From: Choristocarpus tenellus KU-1152
Lineage: Eukaryota; Phaeophyceae
Direction: 5' to 3'
Length of the DNA stretch: 31,119 nucleotides
Assembly (NCBI GenBank): GCA_964200185.2
Contig: CAXNAD020000086.1
Span: 1 to 31,119 of the forward strand
Positions 13,901-23,506 of the stretch are shown one piece after another (within the stretch, counting starts at the first letter, position 1; each line of letters starts with the position of its first letter). The notes below the pieces were generated by a model. That model saw nothing but the letters and a program-made list of their open reading frames with translations. It did no database searches and was not told the origin of the DNA. The translations under genes and the position numbers were made by a program.

Positions 13901-16900
13901 GTACCAAACTAAAGCACTTCAATGACTTGCAGCAGGTGCACCTCTTGCTTCCATAACTATTGAGGGGAGACAGTAGAGTTCTCTCCCTTTACCCCGATGG
14001 TCTAAGGCAAGTTTGGTACCTTCAGTGCATTCCTTCCATGATGTAACAATGAAAATGGTTTCATTCTCACCATGCCCCTATCAACCTTGCAACCACCAGT
14101 ATTCTCAGGTCTCTTTAAGACCTAGAACAGTTCACAGTTGAACCAAAAGCTAATTGAAATGTGTTCAAAATATGTCTAATTCGGTTAGTAAGCAGGCATC
14201 GCAGATATCACTTGTTGCACTAAACTAAAGTATGGTTAGAGTACCTACCTACCATTATTAGCATTCATTTTGTTGAATGTGGGTCACCTGTTCAGCCAAA
14301 TGTATATTACAATAGAAGATACTGAACCAAGGAAGTCATTTTATACAAATCTGCGTATCTTGAACAGTTCTTATCTTGAACTTCGATCTCTGTTGTTTAG
14401 GTGTCTGTCAGGATATAAACTATAGAAGTGGGACCGAGACTGTTCAAAGCCATACTGAAAGTGAAGTTGCTCACAGAGTTGAGTTGCTTGTCTGATTGTA
14501 GGTTTAGCACTAGGCCATTGGTTGTATTCAAGAGTGTGTGTCATGCAGCCTATGTAGCATGGTTTACTCTTAGAAGTCAATGATTTGTGCCCTGATCTGT
14601 ACCCCCTATCCATCTCAGCTAAGTGGCAGTGTATCTACTCTGAGAGCCTGGCAACCCAATGAACACCCCAGACTGGAAAAAATCTGGTTTAGTGATACAT
14701 TGGTCATGGTCCTTTTCTTTGTTTACCCTTGTTAAGTGAATCTGTCTAACACGTGAATGTCTCATTAAAAAATAGCCTTTTAGCCAAGAGGATTGTAGGC
14801 ACTAGCAAGTGAAATAGATACTGTTCTGGGGCACACAATACCCACACACGCATGAGATTAGGTAGGGCAATTCTATTGTGTGGGATATTTACCCTTGGTA
14901 GGCATGCTTAGATGCTCAACAAATATTGTACATAGTAATATGCTAGGTTGTGATGCAATAGTATCAGCAAACCATCCCATACATGTTCCAATTGACATTG
15001 CAGACACCAAAAGTAGTTTTGGCTCTGAGATACTTAGAACTCTACCTCAGACAAGTGCTTCGAGACTTGACAAAACAAATAATTTCCCTTCTTTGGCGTT
15101 TCATGCTAACAGGATCATAGTAACTGATGTTACCATCTCTACACTGTCCATCAGATTGACACACTGTCAACAGATCCCTGTGTCCTTGAGAAGGATGTTT
15201 TCAACAAATAATCCGAGTTTCCCATGGAGTGCACAACACAAATACTGTAAAAACACATTTACAGGGTATTGTCAAAACAGAAATATCTAGAGTGTTGCCC
15301 AGAAAGAGAGCAGGGATGTACTCAAGAAAATATACCCAACATTTTATTCCTTGTTAATATGTTGAGAAAATATCGAATTTCAGCTCACTTGAACTTGCTT
15401 CGTATTGTGCGCTCCTTTCTTGTCCCCTCCAAAGTTTTTCCCATTGCCTTCCAGTCTGGGAGCTGGTAGGGGAAGTCAAGTACTAACTTTCATTATGGTG
15501 GGGTCTAGATAGGGTTTGTGGAAACAACAAGAAAAGCACCTCAAATTCATAGCTTTCATTTGAGACATACATGGAACATAAAGGAGAGGAGTTTGAGTTC
15601 ATGTCTGAGATCACAGCGCTGCATATCGCAGATGTTCAAACTAAAAATGTGTGCAGGAGCTGTTGTATAATGGAACTTGACTACATCCATACTTCACCAA
15701 TATCTACTTTAAAGTATTTTCTTGAGGATGTGTAACAAAGTTTTTCACTGTAGAAACATATCATGAATGTCAAACATACACTTGAAATTGTAAATGTTAT
15801 GACAATGGACGAATACCTGGACTCGATCTGGCCATGACTGATCAGTTGGGCTTCCACACAGTGAAAAAATAAGATCAAGCTGTTGGGTCTCTGTACTGCC
15901 TGGGAGAATGGGACTGCCATGAAGCAGCTCAGCAAGTATGCAGCCAACTGACCACATATCCACAGCAGGACCATACTGTCCAAGGATGGGGAATGCAAAA
16001 GGAATAGATCGATTTACGTTGTAATAGGTCATGGTTTTTCAAGTGAACACTTGTCCTAAACCTAAGGTCCCTCAGAATGATCACGACAGTATTAGCAACA
16101 ATCCTCACTACTTACAGATTTTCGTGATATGCTGTCTGTCTTAGGCGGTTCTCTATCTGTCTTAAGATTCAAGTTGTGCTTGCCGCTTCAGACCAAACAT
16201 AGAAAACAATGCAGAAAAATGCCAACACACCCTGGAGGCAAGGCAATGAGACGTAATAGGTTTGAAGTGGTTGATTGTGAGGGGGAACACGTAGAACTGT
16301 TGTCGCAAAAAAAAAGGAAAATAGCCTATATTTACACAAAGAGTCACTTGACCCACCTTGGTGGTGCGAAGCAGCACTTCTGGAGGCCTGTACCATAAGG
16401 TGATGACAGTGGGTGTGTGATTCTCTTGCTTCTCATGGAATGAGCGGGCCAGACCCCAGTCCCCTACCTGTCGCAAGAGTTGAAAAAAAAGCTAAGAATG
16501 ACCAAAATTCACACATACTGAAACCTATGGAATGCTCTGGACATTACTGCAGTCTTCAAGCAATACATAAAACCTCTCCAAGTAGCCATACAGCCAAATT
16601 ATGCTACAACTGGATGGCATAGCAGATGAGTGACTAAGGGCAACAAATTGGTCAGCTTCAAAAATTATACAAGATGCATGTAGCTAAATGTCACTGCTTC
16701 CTTGGTCTTCAGGTAGCACTTTTGGCGCAAAAAGGCAAGACAAAAAAAAAATGCCTAAAAGTCAAATTCACCCCTCTGGCACAAGGAAGATTTGTCTGCT
16801 CAGAAGCACTCACACTCACTTGACAGAATAATGTAAAGAGACATATCAAACCCGTTTTATTTTGTATGGTGCTATGCACATCGGACATCTGAAACAGGTA

Positions 16901-18608
16901 GGTACTACTGAAACTTCCAAGACATGTCATTTGAGAGGTATGCACAAAATTAGAACCTTTTAGTAGAGACTCTGTATCACCTTCAGCTCATTTCACACTA
17001 CCTACCTTCAGGAGACCATTGGCGCCAATGAAGAGGTTAGCACATTTGAGGTCCCGATGCATAACCTAGACAAACATAGCATGGTGTTTGATGGCACAAA
17101 GGTATTGGTAATTGTTCTGGGGGATTCACATCCTGATTAAAACATATTTTCATTCCCTGCTTCTTGCTAGAGAGCATGTAGGTGCGGTACTTAAGGCATA
17201 AGTGTGTCACAGAGAGGGGAAATATCATTCGCAATTTGCCTGTCATCTCCACAATTTCAACATCTTTACACCAACCTTGTTCTGGTGCATGTAGTCGATG
17301 GCAGTCAGCATTTGCTTCATGTATGTCTTGATATGAACTGGTGAGAGGCGAACATCTTCTGGGCTGTTTGCCAGACCCCACAGATCATACTCCAGGTATT
17401 CAAACACCATGTATACATCACCTGACTAATGTTTGGAAGTTGTGGGAAGTGCCTCCAAGGAGTACTACAATATGAATGCCTTGTGTTTCCATCATTCCAC
17501 CACTTCAGTATACTGCTGCAATAAAATATCAAAAAGGATAGCCCTGTCTCTTCTGCATGAGGAAAGGTAAGACCAGATATGTGTCAAGCAACCACACAAC
17601 TCAAGCCTTTGACCACATTTAGAGGTGCAGTACAGTCTGCATAGAGTGGAAGTAGAGTATCAATGTCGTCCCTCTCAAGAGCTCACCTTCCCATCTTTGA
17701 CTGTGGGGCCGTTGTCAGTCACCACCTCAAGCAGGTCCACAATGTTTGGGTGGCGCAGGGAACGTAGGATGCGAATCTCCCGGATAGAGGTGATTGGAAA
17801 TCCACCCTAGACAGTTAAGGTCAGTAACATGAGAGGTTCAAGCTATGCATCCATATCTCTCAGCACCGCAAGCTTTCACAGCATTTCCCACCAACCATTT
17901 TTTCACTTCCACTGCATTCAAAACCCTCTACTCCAACCTGTGTCTACAGATTTACGCCTGTCCAAAAAAACTCACATCATTAGTTTTTCCATCTTTGTCA
18001 GTAGTCTTGATCATCTTCAAGGCTACGGTGACTCCAGAGTCTGGGTCACGCGCTTTCCAAACCTGACGTTAGTGAACCACAAACAACTGTCATGTCTCAA
18101 AAAAAGGTCAACGTTCAGCAGTGTTTTTCGGTGCAAGCATTCACATCTACTGCAGCTCACCGGAACCTAATCACACACCTCCAACACAGGACATACCTTA
18201 CCATAAGTCCCCTCTCCTATGGGACCCATGAGGTGGTACGAGCTGACATCTCTAGCCCAGTGTGTCGACTTTCCCTTCCTATGTTTGGAGGGTACTCTAT
18301 CTCTGTTGCTATCACCGTCGGCTTGTGGAGGCGACTCGCGAAATGGCCTAGATTTCATACGTTAGAAGCGTGATAGGTTGGGAAATGCGAATCAAGTGAC
18401 TCGACATCGTACGATTTCCAGTGTTTAACTACCTACTCCTTACCACAGAATCCTCGATATCTCACCGAGGTTCGTCGACTGGGTGATACCTAGGATGCGA
18501 CGGAGATGTGAAAGGGGACGGAGGTCTTTGAGATGAAGGAGAATCCGGGGAAAGATGGTCGGCAGGTGTATTGCTCCTGACAGGGGACGGTGCTTCCCTT
18601 TTCCTCAT
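10942..18608 (-). CDS. CDKC/CDK9/CDK12-like cyclin-dependent kinase, 11 exons (reconstructed)
   Basis: Serine/threonine protein kinase of the P-TEFb-type group, which with a cyclin phosphorylates the RNA polymerase II C-terminal domain in the nucleus (family knowledge). Exons in transcription order: 18608-18466, 18347-18197, 18062-17976, 17806-17687, 17425-17276, 17065-17006, 16467-16357, 15975-15817, 15462-15389, 11860-11732, 11134-11053. All introns are GT/AG and phases agree, giving 422 codons. Motifs seen: glycine loop GEGTYG (residues 92-97), VALK lysine (114), cyclin-binding helix FPITSIRE (130-137), HRDLKCAN (220-227), GDWGLAR (239-245, normally DFG), T-loop threonine about 255 before [25 protein letters not shown], and a C-terminal [10 protein letters not shown] motif like plant CDKC. 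The start is the first ATG after an in-frame TAG. The 3' end is uncertain: exon 11 may splice at GTAAGT (after 11053) or read through 36 codons to TGA at 10942-10944. The kinase identity is very secure; the exact subfamily is less so. Confidence 0.93.
10986..11068 (-). repeat. Purine-rich AGAGGAA repeat at the kinase 3' end
   Basis: On the minus strand AAGAGGAAAGAG ends exon 11. After GTAAGTAGTATTC the same AAGAGGAAAGAG sequence returns and continues as GGAAAGA repeats. The exon tail looks duplicated across the donor site. This makes two 3' ends possible: splicing at GTAAGT, or read-through coding a Glu/Arg/Lys-rich extension. Confidence 0.7.
11861..15388 (-). other. Intron 9 of the CDK gene, 3.5 kb
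   Basis: Bounded by AA|GTGAGC (donor, 15388) and GCTCAG|G (acceptor, 11861). The coding sequence joins smoothly across it (RSKF-K-FDPYGVD). It is far longer than the other introns (118-597 bases). It holds several short ORFs on both strands, the longest a 136-codon plus-strand ORF at 14880-15290. None shows a recognisable motif, and I found no transposon ends inside it. Confidence 0.8.
14880..15290 (+). CDS. 136-codon ORF antisense inside CDK intron 9 (doubtful)
   Basis: An ATG-started ORF on the strand opposite the kinase, wholly inside its large intron. It is Ser/Thr/Ile/Asn-rich with no recognisable domain, signal peptide or membrane segment. In AT-rich DNA of this length such an ORF can arise by chance. 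Listed only because it is the longest ORF in the intron. Confidence 0.1.
   Translation: MGYLPLVGMLRCSTNIVHSNMLGCDAIVSANHPIHVPIDIADTKSSFGSEILRTLPQTSASRLDKTNNFPSLAFHANRIIVTDVTISTLSIRLTHCQQIPVSLRRMFSTNNPSFPWSAQHKYCKNTFTGYCQNRNI
18466..18608 (-). CDS. First exon of the CDK gene: Ser/Pro-rich N-terminal tail
   Basis: 143 bases encode 47 residues plus two bases of an Arg codon, starting [12 protein letters not shown] and rich in Ser-Pro and Pro pairs. The exon ends CG|GTGAGA. The next exon begins after TCTAG at 18348, and the split codon CG+G restores the frame into [14 protein letters not shown] branch-point-like motif lies about 15 bases before that acceptor. An ATG at 18358 opens the downstream ORF, but it sits inside the predicted 118-base intron and has a stop just upstream. 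I therefore regard it as an artefact or alternative start. SP-rich disordered tails are common in transcriptional CDKs. Confidence 0.75.
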
Positions 18609-18764
18609 GTTGTACAACCTCTAATATACCTTACAATTTCCACAAACTACTTCTACTTCTATTGTTGTAGTAGTGTGTATATAACAGCAGATTTCAAAAA
18701 TTGAGGATGGAGCTTTTCATTGAGGATGAGCTTGACCCAAAATTGACTGGGATAAAGTGTCGAT
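18609..18764 (-). promoter_or_regulatory. Likely core promoter and 5' leader of the CDK gene
   Basis: A TATATA motif (18678-18683; TTATATACAC on the minus strand) lies about 70 bases upstream of the ATG at 18608, at a plausible TATA-box distance. This is inferred from position only. No transcription start or other element can be identified. Confidence 0.35.
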
Positions 18765-19894
18765 ATGTTTTTTTTTAATTGTTATATTTTAATGTTAAAA
18801 TTGTATTTTAAATGGCATCTCCTAACCCAAATCCAAAATCCAAAATCCACCCAATTTAAATTCCTCCAACAAAATGACCGATTTTTCAATCTCTTCAACA
18901 GAAAACTGACCGATTCTAGAAGAGGTGTATTTGTTCATGGAATCATAAATACTTCCAACTTCCCATATATATTGAACAATTTTGATTTCGCCATTTCCCC
19001 TTCAATAATTAATCGTGATATTCTGACTTATGACAACCAATCACATTCACTTCCATCAATCAAAATAACCCAAAACCTGAACTGAGAATGGTCGGTTCTT
19101 CTGATATTTCTTGAAGTACAAAATAACCACAAGTGTGACTAGTAAAACTTGTGCACATCACAGAAGAACGACATATTCGTCACAAGGTATCAGAAGAGGG
19201 CTGCCACAGACAGGTCGCTACCACTATCCACAACTCATTACATATCTCTGAACCAAAAGAATTTACAACTATGATTAAATTGACTAGAGAAAAACTTCGA
19301 CTAATCCAAGTTAATCAAATCGAGGTGTAGGTGTATGAGGTGTCAGGTGTAGGTGTATGAGGTGTCACGCCTGAAATGTAACCAGTTCACAGCGTGGACC
19401 TTGATGCTGTGAGGAAAAAAACTCCCAAGCCCCACAGGTTTCAACAACAACAGATGTGAAGACATGAACAGTAGTGACAATGTGCAGTAAGTTGTGGGTA
19501 GTCATACCATGCAACGCATATGTGTCGTTCTGTGACCTCTTATACCATTCATCAATCACAATTCTGGTCACATTGTATTTTAAAAAACTGAATAAATGAA
19601 CTTTTTTAGTTCAGCCATCAGTTCTTTCGATTTATTGAGTTGGACCCAATTTGACAGTCACCATTCACAGAAACATTTTCACTATTTCTGTTTATGGGTT
19701 GGATCTACCTTGTGTGTTTTGCCTTCCCTATCATCCACCACTCAACCACATGTGCGTGTTACACAAATCAACTTATTCACCAAAAGTATTCAGTACAATT
19801 CGGTTCAGATCTACCTACTGGTTTTTGACTTACAGAACAACCACTCTGTAACTTGCGTGTGTTGTGTGTGTGTGCCACGCCAATGGAATTTGAC
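18765..19894. other. Intergenic, AT-rich
   Basis: A 106-codon plus ORF (18765-19085) is Asn/Phe/Ile-rich and looks like compositional noise. A 22-bp tandem repeat lies at 19323-19366. No gene is supported. Confidence 0.5.
19323..19366. repeat. Exact two-copy 22-bp tandem repeat
   Basis: AGGTGTAGGTGTATGAGGTG plus TC, at 19323-19344 and again at 19345-19366, identical. Confidence 0.9.
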
Positions 19895-20180
19895 ACAAAG
19901 AGTACATTCAACTGTGGAAAGCAGATTTACTTTTACAGGAGTTCTTACGATATTGAATTGACTTTTCATTGCTTTTTCCCCTGATACATCTGCAAAATGT
20001 CAGAGGGTATAAAAATATAGTAATAATAGTGCAAAGCAGGGTTATATATACATATTGGAGGCATAGGAGGGGAGAGGTGTTACATAGCTAGTATCAAATA
20101 GTAAATAGAAAATATCTTTCATATATACAACATTAGTTTATAGGAATTCTTATAATATTGAATTGGCTACTCTTGTGTTG
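19895..20180 (+). repeat. Dispersed repeat family, two adjacent partial copies
   Basis: The block runs TTTACAGGARTTCTTA, then ATATTGAATTG, TTTTTCCCCTGA and CATCTGCAAAATGTCAGAGG, then GTATAAAAATATA (19895-20018). The 5' half follows at about 20056-20180, with AAATAGAAAATATCTTTC and AGGAATTCTTATAATATTG. Copies recur at 20465-20505, 22621-22700, 22880-23073 and 24120-24206, with one inverted 3' part at 23288-23326. The whole 4-kb zone is a repeat nest and the mariner elements lie within it. Confidence 0.75.
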
Positions 20181-20263
20181 CCTTTATTTGATATAATATT
20201 ATTTGCTTATCCATCTCTCCTATAGCAACTTGTTCTGTAAGATAAATCTTAAAAATATGTCCT

Positions 20264-20273
20264 NNNNNNNNNN
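20264..20273. other. Assembly gap (10 Ns)
   Basis: Ten ambiguous bases in the repeat cluster. The true gap size is unknown, so repeat boundaries around it are uncertain. Confidence 0.99.
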
Positions 20274-20464
20274 CCTTTTCTTTCTGATCTTTGATAGTTT
20301 GATAGTATTTTATAGGCTATATCCCTTCTTAGTACCACAGCTAACTTTTTTTTCAAATGCCATTCTGTACTTGCTGTGAATATTCTATTTCAGATAAGTA
20401 TTTTTCTTGTTTATGTATTGTTCTTTCTTCCTCTGTTAAATTAGCAGCAATATAATAGTTATTA

Positions 20465-20505
20465 CCCTGACACCACTGCAAAATGTCAGAGGGTATAATA
20501 ATATA
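20465..20505 (+). repeat. Dispersed repeat family, 3' part
   Basis: CCCTGACACCACTGCAAAAT followed by GTCAGAGGGTATAATAATAT. Same 3' block as 19979-20018, ending in GCAGGGTT like that copy. Located 140 bases left of the mariner insertion. Confidence 0.75.
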
Positions 20506-20644
20506 TAAGCAGGGTTGTCTGTTACCATACCATTATTGTCGTGTTCCATACACTGTCATACCAATTTGCCAATGTGGTTCACTCAGGAAGGGCGCTAAAG
20601 AGAATTACTGTCCAAGACAGACTAAGACAAACCATAGTCAAATA

Positions 20645-20738
20645 TTCCCTCTGTCCCATAGGTCTGGGCCATTAAGTTGCAGCTCTTCGGGATGACCTCC
20701 AATTACAAAAACGGACTTTTGCGTTGGATTCCTTGGAA
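20645..20738 (+). repeat. Left terminal inverted repeat of mariner element
   Basis: Pairs with 22513-22606 with only scattered mismatches, for example CCATAGGTCTGGGCC against CCATAAGTCTAGGCC. A TA lies immediately outside. Confidence 0.9.
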
Positions 20739-20843
20739 TTTTTATATCATTTTGTTTTTCAAAGAATTCTACAAAACTTCTGTTCTGAAAGGTTCTGAAA
20801 GAATGGAACACAGAATGGGGCATATTCTCATCATTTTTTAAGC
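20739..20843 (+). other. 5' untranslated subterminal part of the mariner element
   Basis: Sequence between the left inverted repeat and the first in-frame ATG (20844). A similar stretch follows the left end of the shorter element at 23601-23690 (pattern GGTCTGGA...ACTCATC versus GGTTCTGAAAG...CTCATCATT), so the subterminal region is shared between the two elements. Confidence 0.5.
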
Positions 20844-22403
20844 ATGAAGCTGCACAACACTCTCACAACTCCCATGGCGAATCCCCAAAGCCCATCATCC
20901 CCGGCATAAAGCCCATCTTGGGGAAAGAATTGCAAGTTGACCGAGGAAGGTCAGAGGGCGCTTGCTCTGTGTTACGCATTGACTCTTCCTCCGGGTCACA
21001 AGAGGCTCCTGAGGGGTGTGGGATCTAAATTGTCCAATGAGTTTGGAATGGGAGAGAGATACCCTAGAACGGTGTGGGCGTGCATCAAAGAACAGACAGG
21101 GGAGGGGGAACACCATCTCCTTGAAATCACAAGTACGATCTGGACGGTCGTCGGACTTTATTCCAACGAAACAAGCGAAGATCCAGGAAATCAACACCAG
21201 TAGTTGCTGCTGACTATCGACCAACTTTCCGCCAAGCTCGCCAAAGCAGATCTGTCAGTCAGCAGCTCAAAGCTTCATCACTGGCTTGAAGCCATGGCAT
21301 TAACAATGGTTCAGTGGCATGTCACCCCTAGCCTTTTGTTTTCTCACAAGAACAGGGTGGACTTCATCCTCCACCTGATCTCCCGTGACCGCAAAACCTA
21401 CAGGACTGGCCTCAACACCATTCACATCGATGAGGCATGGTTCTGAGTGCAAGTATCTTAGAGGGTACAAGTTTTGCCCTGTTTGTCCATTTGGGGCTTC
21501 CCACGGGTATTTCTTATGACATTTTCCTACTCCAAAATGTTTTGGAGTAGATAAAATGGATATGTTTTGGAGTAGGTATGAAAAGGTGTGGCCGGAACAA
21601 GGATATTGACACTTCCAAACAAACACAATAGCCAAAATTACATCAAAATCGCAACATTGGATTTAGGTCCCCAAACGGACGCGGCTCTACCCTCTAAAAT
21701 AATTTGACTCTTCTACCTCATACACGAACGAGAGATGATGCACATGTGCCTGAGGGAGGAAAACATAGGCTCAATGAAGGTGCAGCACAAGAGTCACATT
21801 TCCAAAGTGATGTTCTTCTCTGCCGTTTTGCACCTAGATCCTTCCCATGATTTCAACAGCAAGATCAGGATCTGGTAGGTTTGCGTTGTGAAGGAGGCCC
21901 AACGGACTACAGTGTGGCACACAAAGGGCGAGGAGTACAAGGTCGATGTTACCATTGACACTGAGTGGTACCTGGAATGGTGCATGGAGCAGCTGTTGCC
22001 AGTGATCAAGGAAAAAATACTGTGGTTGGAATCAGGGGGGGCCTCCACACACCAGGACAGCGCGACCCCGCATATGGGCAAGAGCACGATGCAGAAGTTG
22101 AATGTAGCAGGGATGGAGGAGAGATAGTACATTAAGTTCGCAAAGCAGTCAGTGCAATTGCCTGATCTCAACATCAATGATTTGGGGATTTTTGCATCTC
22201 TGAAGAGCAGGGTTTGGGTAGAGCATTACGGCAGTGTTGATGAACTTGTAGAGGGGTTTTCAAGCACGTTCCACGAGTATGACGCAGACACGCTTGAGAG
22301 GGTGTGGCAAAGTCTGTTTAAGAGGTACAATCAGGTGTTAAGGGTACTGTAGGGGAACGATTTTGAGATAGAGTACACCGAGACCAAAAAAAGGCAGTGG
22401 TAG
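20844..22403 (+). pseudogene. Mariner transposase (DD39D-like group), multiply interrupted
   Basis: Cut-and-paste transposase remnant, about 520 codons, mostly in one frame (first codon 20844). N-terminal helix-turn-helix-like part: LTEEGQRAL, then GVGSKLSNEF and RTVWACIKEQ. First catalytic Asp in NTIHIDEAWF (about 21420-21443). A HISKVMFFSAV block (about 21798-21830) matches the family KVMFLAAVA block. Second Asp in HQDSATPHMGK (about 22050). Third Asp in LPDLNINDLGIFASLKS (about 22155-22205), about 40 residues after the second, close to the plant DD39D spacing. In-frame stops: TAA 20907, TAG 21201, TGA 21444, TAG 21459, TAG 21876, TAG 22125, TAG 22350, with TAG 22401 taken as the end. The middle (21447-21770) is badly degraded and frame shifts are likely around 21100-21200. 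It cannot make a working enzyme. Confidence 0.88.
21526..21576. repeat. 24-bp perfect palindrome plus extra arm inside the transposase
   Basis: CTACTCCAAAA-TG-TTTTGGAGTAG at 21527-21550 is a perfect inverted repeat. TTTTGGAGTAGG recurs at 21565-21576. It lies in the most degraded part of the transposase and carries stops. A 15-base match (TTTTGGAGTAGATAA) recurs near 26960. Confidence 0.7.
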
Positions 22404-22512
22404 GACAGGTTGGCTAGATCAGTTGAAGTAGACTGAGCGACCTCTGCAGCGGCCCTGTATTGGTGGGTTGGTGTTGTTGAATATAGGCGAAACATAGTTT
22501 TTCAATGTAAAG

Positions 22513-22606
22513 TTTCCAAGGAATCCAAAGCAAAGGTCCATTTTGTAATTGGAGGTCACCCCGAAGAGCTACAACTTAACGGCCTAGACTTATGGGACAG
22601 AATGAG
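22513..22606 (-). repeat. Right terminal inverted repeat of mariner element
   Basis: Inverted partner of 20645-20738, followed by TA at 22607-22608. Confidence 0.9.
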
Positions 22607-22620
22607 TAGTAAATGGATGA

Positions 22621-22720
22621 TAGAAAAATATCTTTCACATTTGCGACAACTGTTATTTTTACGGGGGTTCTTATGATATGGCACATGGTAGGGGGGAGAG
22701 GGGCAGGAGGCTACAGCAGG
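22621..22720 (+). repeat. Dispersed repeat family, 5' part
   Basis: AGAAAAATATCTTTCACATT, then GACAACTGTTATTTTTACGG and TTCTTATGATATGG, matching 22950-23010. It begins within 15 bases of the right mariner end, so the mariner probably landed in or beside a copy. Confidence 0.7.
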
Positions 22721-22879
22721 AAAGGAGCTGTCAAATCCCGTTTACAACAGATAGTGTCTGCCAAAACACAAGTGCCTCTATCAAAAGGTGTCATGCGTTT
22801 TAAGTTGGAGACCCAGGGAGATGGGCAATGAGGGGCATTTCAGATTCTTGGGATCCTTCCCTAGCTCCTCACCGTGTGG

Positions 22880-23073
22880 TGTAGGTCTAAGCTAGGTTGG
22901 AGGAATAGGAAGGGAGTGGTATAGCATGGCTGGTAGTCAAATAGAAAATAGAAAAATATCTTTCACATTTACGACAACTGTTACTTTTACAGGAATTCTT
23001 ATGATATTAAATTGGGTTTTCATTGGTTTTTCCCCTGACACATCTGTAAAATATCAGAGGGCAAAATAATATA
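22880..23073 (+). repeat. Most complete copy of the dispersed repeat
   Basis: The GGAGGAATAGGAAGGGAG leader (compare 20057-20080), then ATAGAAAATAGAAAAATATC, TTTTACAGGAATTCTTATGA, TTTTTCCCCTGACACATCTG and ATATCAGAGGGC. An inverted 3' part at 23284-23330 faces this copy across about 210 bp. Confidence 0.75.
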
Positions 23074-23283
23074 TTGACTGTATCCAAGAGGACGAGCTTA
23101 AGGTTGGACAAGTGTAAGACTGCAGATTATTGGAGAGATTCCGGTGTGATGAGAATCTCATGAGAGGAGGATGATCAGAATATTAAGACAAAACTACGAA
23201 GAGAATCTTTGATGTTTGACATCTCGGATTGAAGAGTATTCACTACTTGTAGGATTGGTCTCTTGAAAAGATTCCATTCCTCA

Positions 23284-23330
23284 AAAATAATATTTTGCCC
23301 TCTGACATTTTGTCAATGTGTCAAAGAAAA
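23284..23330 (-). repeat. Dispersed repeat family, inverted 3' part
   Basis: TTTTGCCCTCTGACATTTTG followed by TCAATGTGTCA is the reverse complement of the CTGACACA...TGTCAGAGGGCAAAA block at 23032-23073. The pair forms a roughly 300-bp inverted structure. Confidence 0.7.
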
Positions 23331-23506
23331 TACATATTTTTGGTAGAAGTATTCCTCCTTCTAAACTACATAAGCTACCTCAATACAGAACCATTATTTG
23401 TTGGGAAGTCTCCTCAATGTCAAGATAGATCCTCTACTGGAATCAGGGGTTCCTGACAAGGAACCTCAATCGGGTCAATAGTATGTTGTGTAAGGCAATA
23501 ATGGTA

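Larger units (their letters stand above)
20645..22606 (+). mobile_element. Mariner-like element, plant/Stowaway-type, full length but inactive
   Basis: Terminal inverted repeats of 94 bp (20645-20738 and 22513-22606) read inward as CTCCCTCTGTCCCATAAGTC-like sequence, then a CTCTTCGGGATGACCTCCAA core, ending TTGGATTCCTTGGAA. TA dinucleotides flank both sides (20643-20644 and 22607-22608), the target duplication of Tc1/mariner elements. The outer CTCCCTCTGTCCC resembles the Stowaway and plant mariner terminus. Between the ends lies a decayed transposase reading frame. Total length is 1,962 bp. It is inserted within a cluster of another repeat family. Confidence 0.88.

Noticed and set aside
16129-16398. 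89-codon plus-strand ORF across kinase exon 7
   Set aside because: It is the reverse shadow of the exon and adjoining intron on the coding strand.
18167-18358. Kinase start at ATG 18358 (MKSRPFRES...)
   Set aside because: The ATG lies within a well-supported intron. An upstream exon with an in-frame Met and exact splice phase explains the N-terminus better. The last codons of this ORF (VCPVLEVCD) are intron sequence past the GTATGT donor.
20844-22403. Reassignment of UAG as a sense codon
   Set aside because: The 422 reconstructed kinase codons contain no in-frame TAG, and the transposase also has TGA, TAA and degraded parts, so ordinary decay is simpler.
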